In this document: positions 39,371-46,640 of the stretch, piece by piece
Position numbering within the stretch: position 1 is the first letter of the stretch
Layout: each line of letters opens with the position of its first letter
Assembly: GCF_000568405.1 (NCBI RefSeq)
Contig: NZ_ARZY01000021.1
Span: 24,100-88,099, forward strand
Source of the DNA: Catenovulum agarivorans DS-2
Lineage (GTDB): Bacteria > Pseudomonadota > Gammaproteobacteria > Enterobacterales > Alteromonadaceae
DNA: 64,000 nucleotides
Direction: 5' to 3'
Notes under the pieces: generated by a model
What the model was told of the DNA's origin: nothing
Seen by the model: the letters and a program-made list of their open reading frames with translations, nothing else
Database searches by the model: none
Translations under genes and position numbers: made by a program

Positions 39371-41020
39371 ATGCTGCAAATAAAAAAAAACTATTCACTG
39401 GTTGTCATTCTTGCTGGACTTACCAGCGTTACAGCCTGTTCAGAAAAAACACAACAAACAAGTCAATTAAGCGATAGTTCTCAGTCCCAGATAACTGCAC
39501 AAGCTTATCTTGATGCAAATGAAATATATAACCCTGAGTCTGTAATACCGCCACAATGTTATACAGATACACAAGGTAAAAATAACCCGTGTTATGTGTG
39601 TCATCAAAGCTATTCAGATGGTCGACCTAATGTAATGAACGATGGCGCATTGCAAGGCACTTATGCTTTTTCTGAGGTGGGTGAAAGCAATAGTTGGCAA
39701 AATTTGTTTGTCGATAGACAAAAACAAATCAATCAGATTAAAGATGGTTTTATCGCTAATTATGTCAATCAAGATAATTACACGCCATTTATTGAAAGTC
39801 TCAAATCACAAAACTGGCAAGGCATAATACCCGAAATTAAAAATTTACCTGCTGCTGACAAAGCATTTGCAAAACACGGTATCGCCAAAGACGGCAGTCA
39901 CTGGGTCGCATACAACTATAAGCCATTCCCAAGCACGTTTTGGCCAACAAATGGCTCTACTGGCGACGCGATGATCCGCCTACCTAAGATATTCCGAGAG
40001 TTAAATGGTCAATACAATGAAACGATTTATCTTATTAATTTAGCCTTGGTGGAATTGGCAATAAAAGGGGCTGAACAGGTTTCAATAATCCCTGTTGATG
40101 AAAATAGCCTAGCGGTTGATTTAGATAATAATGGAAATCTAACAATTGCAGACAAAGTTGTTAAGCGCAGTCATTACATTGGCGATGCAAAACACATAGA
40201 GCTGGCTGATATGTTATATCCACAAGACACCGAATTTTTGCACACAGTTCGATACATTGGTTTAGATGAAAGCGGCCAGCTCGGGATGTCAAAACGAATG
40301 AAAGAAGTACGCTACATGCGTAAATATAGATTTAGAGACCCTATTTCGTTAAAAAGTGCTTACTATAAAGAAGTGAAAGAAAAGCACTTTGAAAATTTAC
40401 CATTAACAGCAAATGCTGGTTATAAAGGCATAGGCAACGGGTTTGGTTGGGCGTTGCAAGCATTTATCGAAGACAAGCAGGGAAAACTTAGACAACAAAC
40501 TCATGAAGAATTAAGCTTTTGTAATGGCTGCCATAAAACGGTTGGCACCACGATAGATCAAGTCTTTTCGTTTGCCCGCAAGGTTGATGGAGTTGACGGT
40601 TGGGGTTATTTAGATTTAAAGAAAATTAAAGATGTGCCAAACTTTGGTCAAGCTAGCCAAGTAAACCCAAGTGATATTGATGGTGAATATTTAACCTACA
40701 TGCAAAGAGTAGGTGGTGGTGATGAATTTAGGCAAAATGAAGAAATGCTAGATTTATGGTTTGACCAAAATGGTCACCCTGATCGTAAAAAAATTGCTAG
40801 CCTAGACAATATTTACCAGCTTATTATGCCAAGTAAACGTCGAGCGCTTGATTTGAACAAAGCGTATTACACTATTGTGCAAGAGCAGAGTTATATATAT
40901 GGCCGAGATGCAACCATAAAGCCTGCAAGGAATGTCATTCAACAAGTCAACCCGGCTAAAGTACCGCTAGATTCTGACTACAGATATCAGTGGGACATTC
41001 GATTAGATTGGACAAACTAA
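39371..41020 (+). CDS. Lipoprotein with two c-type heme motifs
   Basis: A 549-residue protein starting at the ATG at 39371; an upstream in-frame TTG is less likely. The signal ends in the lipobox SVTACS (Cys23). Two heme-attachment motifs are visible, CYVCH (74-78) and CNGCH (384-388), about 310 residues apart. This spacing is unlike compact multiheme cytochromes and more like a two-domain redox lipoprotein. EKHFENLPLTANAGYKG and the C-terminal RYQWDIRLDWTN are distinctive, but I do not know the family. Heme binding is inferred from the motifs. Its closeness to the PhoX-like gene may be meaningful, but a terminator separates them. Confidence 0.78.
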   Translation: MLQIKKNYSLVVILAGLTSVTACSEKTQQTSQLSDSSQSQITAQAYLDANEIYNPESVIPPQCYTDTQGKNNPCYVCHQSYSDGRPNVMNDGALQGTYAFSEVGESNSWQNLFVDRQKQINQIKDGFIANYVNQDNYTPFIESLKSQNWQGIIPEIKNLPAADKAFAKHGIAKDGSHWVAYNYKPFPSTFWPTNGSTGDAMIRLPKIFRELNGQYNETIYLINLALVELAIKGAEQVSIIPVDENSLAVDLDNNGNLTIADKVVKRSHYIGDAKHIELADMLYPQDTEFLHTVRYIGLDESGQLGMSKRMKEVRYMRKYRFRDPISLKSAYYKEVKEKHFENLPLTANAGYKGIGNGFGWALQAFIEDKQGKLRQQTHEELSFCNGCHKTVGTTIDQVFSFARKVDGVDGWGYLDLKKIKDVPNFGQASQVNPSDIDGEYLTYMQRVGGGDEFRQNEEMLDLWFDQNGHPDRKKIASLDNIYQLIMPSKRRALDLNKAYYTIVQEQSYIYGRDATIKPARNVIQQVNPAKVPLDSDYRYQWDIRLDWTN

Positions 41021-41130
41021 TTGGAAAGGCACAACTGGTAAAAACCATACTATTTTGTGGCTGTTTCTTATTAGAAAATACGTATAATCAAAGTCTTCTA
41101 GTTACACTGTTAAAGTAGTAAGAGGATGGA

Positions 41131-41826
41131 ATGGCTTTAGATAACGTTAAAGTGTACCGAAAAAAACTGTGTCCTTATGGTCAGCATGCAGTTGATCTAT
41201 TGCGTAAGAAAGGGATAGCGTTTGAAGATCACTTGTTTGCTGACACAAATGAAGAACAAGCGTTTAAAATTAACCACCAAGTTCAAACAACACCACAAAT
41301 TTTTATAGATGGGGAACGAATTGGTGGTTATAGCGACTTAGCGAACAAACTACAGGTTGCCCCACAAAATGCCAAAAAATCTTCTTCTAGCTATTGGCCG
41401 GTTATAACGGTTTTTGCTGTATGTTTATTAATGGCGATCGCAACTCAAACCGAACTCCGTGGCTTTATGGGTTTTAGTTTATGTGTATTGGCCTGTTTAA
41501 AAATTATGGATTTGACCGCCTTTATAAAAGGCTTTGTTCAATACGATTTATTAGCGAAAAAACTGCCCGTTTATGCAAAAGTTTATCCGCTCGTTGAATT
41601 GCTAGTTGGACTGTCATTGTTAGCTAAACAACTGCCTATTGTATTTGGCGCTATGGCGTTAGTGGTTGGTTTTATAGGCGCGGTATCAATCATCAAATCT
41701 GTCTATATTGATAAGCTCAACTTAAATTGTGCATGTGTAGGTGGCAATAGCAAAGTGCCATTAGGTTTTTTAAGCTTAACTGAAAATTTAGCCATGATTT
41801 TTATGGGGACAATAATGCTGTTGTAA
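41131..41826 (+). CDS. Glutaredoxin-MauE membrane fusion
   Basis: A 231-residue fusion. Residues 1-75 form a glutaredoxin domain with active site CPYG (Cys14, monothiol) and the glutathione-site TTPQIFIDGERIGG. Residues 88-231 form four hydrophobic spans of the MauE/DoxX type, ending in the conserved CACVGGNSKVPLGFLSLTEN loop (Cys200, Cys202). MauE helps form disulfides in methylamine dehydrogenase; here no such enzyme is nearby, so a general redox role at the inner membrane is more likely. The thiol pair in the last loop may exchange electrons with the glutaredoxin domain, which is inference. Confidence 0.85.
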   Translation: MALDNVKVYRKKLCPYGQHAVDLLRKKGIAFEDHLFADTNEEQAFKINHQVQTTPQIFIDGERIGGYSDLANKLQVAPQNAKKSSSSYWPVITVFAVCLLMAIATQTELRGFMGFSLCVLACLKIMDLTAFIKGFVQYDLLAKKLPVYAKVYPLVELLVGLSLLAKQLPIVFGAMALVVGFIGAVSIIKSVYIDKLNLNCACVGGNSKVPLGFLSLTENLAMIFMGTIMLL

Positions 41827-41838
41827 GCAATTGCTAAA

Positions 41839-41902
41839 ATACCCTGCATTGGGCTAGGTCGCTTAACCTAGGCTTAAACTAATAAGCCCCAATGCAGGGT
41901 AT
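41839..41902. repeat. Nested cruciform inverted repeat between convergent genes
   Basis: Outer arms ATACCCTGCATTGGG-CT and AG-CCCCAATGCAGGGTAT pair over about 17 bp. Inside, CTAGGT and ACCTAG form a second 6-bp stem. It lies between the stops of the glutaredoxin fusion and the GH50 gene. It may act as a two-way terminator, although no long T run follows on either strand. Confidence 0.75.
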
Positions 41903-41918
41903 GGCAGGAAACTATGAA

Positions 41919-44267
41919 TTAGTCTTTTTTCATTTGATATCTCTCATCATCAAACTCACCAGCAAAACGTTTTTCATACACGGTCGACATAAACGACTTA
42001 ATTGCATCTACCATTTCAGGATAGGGAATGTCGGTACCAGAGACGAAGCCAACATTATAAGGTTCGCCATCAAAAGCCCGCCCAGTAAGTGGCGAATCAA
42101 TATATTGGAACCAATGTGCCCCAACCATATTTGGATGCGCAGCAACACTGGTTATGTAATCTAAATACATTTTCGCTCTGTCTTTATGATCGTGCGCCTG
42201 CACTAAACCAGCATGAAACACACCAGTATCAGTAGTAGAGCCGATGTGGAATTCACCAATTGCCACTGGTAAATCAAACTCAGTTAAAAAGCCCCATTCT
42301 TCTGGTTGTACACCTTCTTCATATATATTGAATGACAACACATCTGAGTATTTAACCGATGCTTTAATAGTTTCTTTTGGCATACCAAAGTTTGCCATAC
42401 GCGCGCCCATATATAAGTGGTTTGGTAATGCTTCAGCTAAAGTGTCGTGCACTACTTTAAAGTAACGATCAGACACGGCTTCTAGCATATAAGATAAATC
42501 GGCAACCGCATCAGCTGAGTAAGGTTCGTGTAAATGCACACCTTGTTCGATACTCGCCCAGTTATCAGCATTAAAATTCCATGCTTGGTTTAACTTGGCA
42601 ATGCTGCCATATTTACCTTTTAAATATTCAGTGAAATACGTTTTAGCTGGGCTATCTGCATCTTTGGCGGTTAAGGTTGATAAAATCACCCCATATTTCT
42701 GTTCAACTGTGCCTTCTGGTAAACCCCAGCTTTTTTCGTTATCAACAAAAATACCTGCACACCAAGGTGAGCCTTTAATTTCTTCTGCTATTACATCAAT
42801 AGTGATTTTTGCACGGCGAACAAATTCAGGATCGAATGGATCAGGCAAAGGCGCCCAAACATCATGCTCTGATTTTAACGTTTTAAAGTCACCAATAATC
42901 CAACCATTGGCAAAGTAGGGCACTTGTTCGTTCGGGTAAAACGCAGGGTCAACCCAGTTACCAAATGAAGTAAAGCCCCAATTGTTCATTCTATCAAGTG
43001 TGACTTGTTGCCAAGTTTCTTCAAAATTTTCACCGTAACGTCTTTCTAAATTCGCGCGATAAAAACTAAAAGTTTCACCTGAGGTTAGTGGCCCTTTATG
43101 CACTTCACGGCGATAGCTATAGTGCTTAGCCATAGGGTCGTCATAGCTTGGTAACCAAGTAAACATGTTATTGCGTAGTTCAGAGGCTATGTAGCGTGTC
43201 TTTCTGACTTCATCTGATACTCGGACTATGCCCATTGAATCTTCAGGGGTAACACGAGTTGGGTCAATATAACGTACAGAATCATCTTTAAAATCGACGC
43301 CTGTTAACGTGGTTAAGTTAGCCATACGTACGTTGGCAGGGCCGTGTGAGAAAAAGATATACCCTTCAGGGTCAACCATCCACCAGCGACCATCAATTTT
43401 TTCAGTTCTAAAATAACCTGTCGCTTTCAATTTTGGACCGTCTTTCCAACCGCCGTATTTAGAACGATTGGCCATTAAACCGCCTTTGGCCAGCTCTGCT
43501 AACTCTTTATCCGCAGCCGCTTTTAGTTCTTCAACTGATTTAACTTTGATCGGGAAATCTTGCTTAGCGTTTTGGCCAAATTCATCAGCTAAAGCTGTAA
43601 GGTAGCTATTATCATATTCAGGGTTTTTACGTATGCGTAAATTCGACACTTCTATTTGTTTATCGTGTAAATTACCGCGAACAAATATCGCAACTTCAGT
43701 AATGCGGCTTAAATCGAGCTTTTTACCAAAGCGGGTGACAAACATTTCTTCGTCAGTTTTCCATGGGTATGGCTTTTCGCGCACACCCGCATTGGTATCA
43801 ACAAACTTGCCTTTGATAATTAGGAAATAAGTGCCTTGTTCGCCTTTGGCTAAGTTAGCTGCTCGGTTTAAAGAACGCGCGCGACTACCGGTAATTTCCA
43901 TATCCTCTTTAACGCCCGCTTCATCGGTTAAAGACAGATAAACCTGAATGGATTCATCCGATAGGTTTTTAATATCAACCGCTAAGTTAAATTCATCAAA
44001 TTTAGACCAATCCCATGGCTTTTCAGGGTGAAACTTAACAGAAGGGCGGTAGTGATCACTCTGATAACTGACCTTAACTGACTTGTCCAATAGCTGGGTT
44101 TCAGCCCCCCAACTTTCAATATCCACTTTGGAATTATCACTACCATTCCAGATAACGGCTAATGGTTGCTCTGATTGGACTTGGGTAGTTGGTGTATCAG
44201 GTTTACCGCTGTCACAGCCCGACAGCAGTATTGCAGATATGACGGCTGCAACTGGGAGTTTACGCAT
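41919..44267 (-). CDS. GH50 beta-agarase-type lipoprotein
   Basis: A 782-residue lipoprotein (lipobox LLSGCDSG). Residues 35-215 form a beta-sandwich, carbohydrate-binding-like domain; residues 240-770 form the GH50 barrel. WWMVDPEGYIFFSHG, NNWGFTSFGNW, FVDNEKSWG (Glu511, acid/base), IGEFHIGS (Glu672, nucleophile) and AHWFQYIDSPLTGR are visible. The 161-residue spacing between the glutamates equals that of Saccharophagus Aga50D as I recall it. GH50 enzymes release neoagarobiose from agarose ends. It is the last gene of the leftward receptor/halogenase unit, so import and cleavage are co-expressed. The substrate is inferred from family; it lacks a secretion signal other than lipidation. Confidence 0.9.
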   Translation of the reverse strand: MRKLPVAAVISAILLSGCDSGKPDTPTTQVQSEQPLAVIWNGSDNSKVDIESWGAETQLLDKSVKVSYQSDHYRPSVKFHPEKPWDWSKFDEFNLAVDIKNLSDESIQVYLSLTDEAGVKEDMEITGSRARSLNRAANLAKGEQGTYFLIIKGKFVDTNAGVREKPYPWKTDEEMFVTRFGKKLDLSRITEVAIFVRGNLHDKQIEVSNLRIRKNPEYDNSYLTALADEFGQNAKQDFPIKVKSVEELKAAADKELAELAKGGLMANRSKYGGWKDGPKLKATGYFRTEKIDGRWWMVDPEGYIFFSHGPANVRMANLTTLTGVDFKDDSVRYIDPTRVTPEDSMGIVRVSDEVRKTRYIASELRNNMFTWLPSYDDPMAKHYSYRREVHKGPLTSGETFSFYRANLERRYGENFEETWQQVTLDRMNNWGFTSFGNWVDPAFYPNEQVPYFANGWIIGDFKTLKSEHDVWAPLPDPFDPEFVRRAKITIDVIAEEIKGSPWCAGIFVDNEKSWGLPEGTVEQKYGVILSTLTAKDADSPAKTYFTEYLKGKYGSIAKLNQAWNFNADNWASIEQGVHLHEPYSADAVADLSYMLEAVSDRYFKVVHDTLAEALPNHLYMGARMANFGMPKETIKASVKYSDVLSFNIYEEGVQPEEWGFLTEFDLPVAIGEFHIGSTTDTGVFHAGLVQAHDHKDRAKMYLDYITSVAAHPNMVGAHWFQYIDSPLTGRAFDGEPYNVGFVSGTDIPYPEMVDAIKSFMSTVYEKRFAGEFDDERYQMKKD

Positions 44268-44326
44268 TTTTGACCTCTTGTAATTTATATTGTTTTAAAT
44301 AATCGGTTAATTAATTGCGATTTAGC

Positions 44327-45025
44327 TTAATCGTTGTACCAATTAATCAACTTTTTGAAATTCTCTTGCGAAGCCAACAGTAAATAACAGGCTTGCAGCG
44401 CACCAGATTGATGAAGTTTAACCACGTCTTGGTCGGATAAAGTTGAGAGTTTCTGCTGGCTCACTTGGTACAAACCATCAATTTTTTTTGATTGACCATC
44501 AGTTTGTTGAAATTTAAGTTGATTGTGATCAATTAGGTTTGCATCAAGCAATGTCTGAATAAATGCTTGGTTACTGGCTAAACTAGAATGTAAAAATTCA
44601 ACTATCTTTGCCATGTTTTTTAAATAACCACTGGGTTGTTGATTATCATCAAATAAGTTTTCGCCTGTTTGTTTATTGACCCTTGGGTTGTCTACATTTA
44701 TTGCAAGGTTTAAACCTACTGAATGATTATTTGGCTGATAAATAAATGGTTGCCTTTGAATATGCAAAGGTAAGTAGCCTTGCCCCCAATGTCCGCTTTT
44801 AATGTATAAATTTTGGTTTGGTTCAAAACCTAATAATGCATATAAACCAAATTGACCCGTTTCTGTGTCTTTTAGTAAGCATACGGGATAATGGGGAATT
44901 AGCTGATTGAGTTCATTGGCCACGACAGGTACACAATGAATATTTTCGCCAAATTTTTCACTGTGGCCAGTCTCAATTGTCAAATCATGGTGACGGATAG
45001 GGTCTAATGTTTCGATTGTTTGCAT
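44327..45025 (-). CDS. SapC-family protein
   Basis: A 232-residue cytoplasmic protein. VPVVANELNQLIPHYPVCLLKD, FGLYALLGFEPNQNLYI and YLPLHIQRQPF are the characteristic SapC-family stretches. The original SapC is linked to Campylobacter surface-layer work, but in marine and plant-associated proteobacteria the family sits beside TonB receptors and tryptophan-halogenase-like genes, with unknown role. It starts 9 bp after the halogenase-like stop. A GH50 gene follows 60 bp later. Confidence 0.85.
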   Translation of the reverse strand: MQTIETLDPIRHHDLTIETGHSEKFGENIHCVPVVANELNQLIPHYPVCLLKDTETGQFGLYALLGFEPNQNLYIKSGHWGQGYLPLHIQRQPFIYQPNNHSVGLNLAINVDNPRVNKQTGENLFDDNQQPSGYLKNMAKIVEFLHSSLASNQAFIQTLLDANLIDHNQLKFQQTDGQSKKIDGLYQVSQQKLSTLSDQDVVKLHQSGALQACYLLLASQENFKKLINWYND

Positions 45026-45033
45026 AACAACAC

Positions 45034-46584
45034 CTAAATTTTTTGAAGTCCGTATCGTTTAATTTTTTCGAGTAAATGGCGGTTGGGTTCCAACACTCTT
45101 TCAAGTTGACTAAAATTAGACTTAATTTCTGCGTATTGCCTAGAAAGCAAGTCTGACTGCAACTGAGAAACTTTAAACGGGTATTGGGTTTTAAAGCCCA
45201 TCCCATACAAGACATATAAATAACTATCGATAGGGAAAACTTCGATTGCTTGTTCAAAATCATGCATACATGGATATTGATGCTGCCAGAGGTTCAGATT
45301 TGCCTGTAAAGAATCTGGGATTGATTGTGGTTGTTTAATGTCCTGCCAAAAAGCCTGGCCATCGCGTTGATTCAAAATGTAATGCAATTTGAGAAAATCA
45401 ATAATGCGCTGCCAACGATACAAAAATGTTTGGTTAAATTTATCCGCAACTAAATTCATAGCAGCCTGATTTGCTGGGAAGTGCTCAGCTAAAGTATTTG
45501 CTGACATTTCTATAAGTAATAACGCGGAGGCTTCGAGTGGCTCTATAAAACCGGCAGACAAGCCAATAGCTAGACAGTTTTTATGCCAAAACTTGCTCAA
45601 ATGCCCAGGTTCAAATCTTATTGTTTTGAAAGTGCATTTTTCGACATCACCACCTGTATTTTTTATATATTTTGTCAATTGTGCTTCAGCATCGTAGTCT
45701 GATAGATAATCACTTGCAAATACATGACCTGTACCTCGACGGTTTTGCAAGCCTATATCCCAAATCCAACCCGCAGTTTGTGCTGTTGAGATTGTATGTG
45801 AAGTAATAGGGCTTTCAGTTGAAGGATAGGGGACTTGACAAGCAATGGCAGAATCGGCGGCAAGTACGTGTTTGCATGACTGAAACGGTATTTGATAATG
45901 TTTATTAATAAGGAGCCGGTTAAAGCCAGTACAGTCGATAAAAATATCGCCTGTTATATAGCCGCAATTGCGAGTTAACACCTTGTCAATAGCACCATTA
46001 ATTGAGGAATTGACATCAATTACATCATCCGCGACAAATTTAACCCCTAGTTTTTCGATACAATGCTTTTTCAAGAAATTTGTAAACAAGCCCGCATCCA
46101 AATGATAGGCGTAGTTAGTCACAGCAGCATATTCGGGTGAAGTAATACTCTTAGGTGCTAGCCCGTTGTCGCAGGTGTAATCTTGAACACAAAATGCTTT
46201 TGAGAAATCGATATGCTCAAAATGTTGATGCCAAGCATGTAGAACGTCAGTTTGCTCGGCATTATCAGCCAGCATGAGCGGATGATAGTAGCTATCATTC
46301 TTAGCGCCTGTTACCCAGCCAACAAATTTTGCACCTTGTTTAAACGTAGCATTACAGCTAACGATAAAGTCACTTTCGCTAATCCCTATGCTTTTTAAAG
46401 TTCGGCGCATACTTGGCCAAGTGCCTTCGCCTACACCAATCGTTTTAATGTTGGGAGATTCAATTAAAGTAATTGAAACACTTTCAGCACATTTGCTTTT
46501 AAGTTTGCTGGCTAATATCGCAGCTGTCAGCCAGCCTGCATTACCACCACCGACAATAACGACTGATGAAATAGGACTATTCAT
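45034..46584 (-). CDS. Tryptophan-halogenase-like flavoprotein
   Basis: A 516-residue FAD-dependent protein. The dinucleotide-binding motif GGGNAGW (12-18), the conserved Lys82 (FKQGAKFVGW, matching PrnA Lys79) and the late FIEPLEASALLL are intact. The halogenase signature WxWxIP appears as GWIWDIGL (272-279), with Gly for Pro. Homologues in TonB-receptor loci of marine bacteria generally have no proven halogenase activity. It lies between a receptor gene and a SapC gene, all within one apparent operon with a GH50 agarase. A role in substrate or receptor maturation is possible but unproven. Confidence 0.88.
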   Translation of the reverse strand: MNSPISSVVIVGGGNAGWLTAAILASKLKSKCAESVSITLIESPNIKTIGVGEGTWPSMRRTLKSIGISESDFIVSCNATFKQGAKFVGWVTGAKNDSYYHPLMLADNAEQTDVLHAWHQHFEHIDFSKAFCVQDYTCDNGLAPKSITSPEYAAVTNYAYHLDAGLFTNFLKKHCIEKLGVKFVADDVIDVNSSINGAIDKVLTRNCGYITGDIFIDCTGFNRLLINKHYQIPFQSCKHVLAADSAIACQVPYPSTESPITSHTISTAQTAGWIWDIGLQNRRGTGHVFASDYLSDYDAEAQLTKYIKNTGGDVEKCTFKTIRFEPGHLSKFWHKNCLAIGLSAGFIEPLEASALLLIEMSANTLAEHFPANQAAMNLVADKFNQTFLYRWQRIIDFLKLHYILNQRDGQAFWQDIKQPQSIPDSLQANLNLWQHQYPCMHDFEQAIEVFPIDSYLYVLYGMGFKTQYPFKVSQLQSDLLSRQYAEIKSNFSQLERVLEPNRHLLEKIKRYGLQKI

Positions 46585-46598
46585 ATACCTAACCTATA

Positions 46599-46624
46599 AA
46601 GCGGTAAACGTTAGTTTACCGCTT
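46599..46624 (-). terminator. Hairpin between receptor and halogenase-like genes
   Basis: A perfect 11-bp inverted repeat (AAGCGGTAAAC / GTTTACCGCTT) with a 4-base loop fills the 56-bp gap. It has no strong T run. It probably trims transcripts so that the receptor mRNA exceeds that of downstream genes, or protects mRNA ends. Confidence 0.6.
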
Positions 46625-46640
46625 GTATTAAACATCAAAT

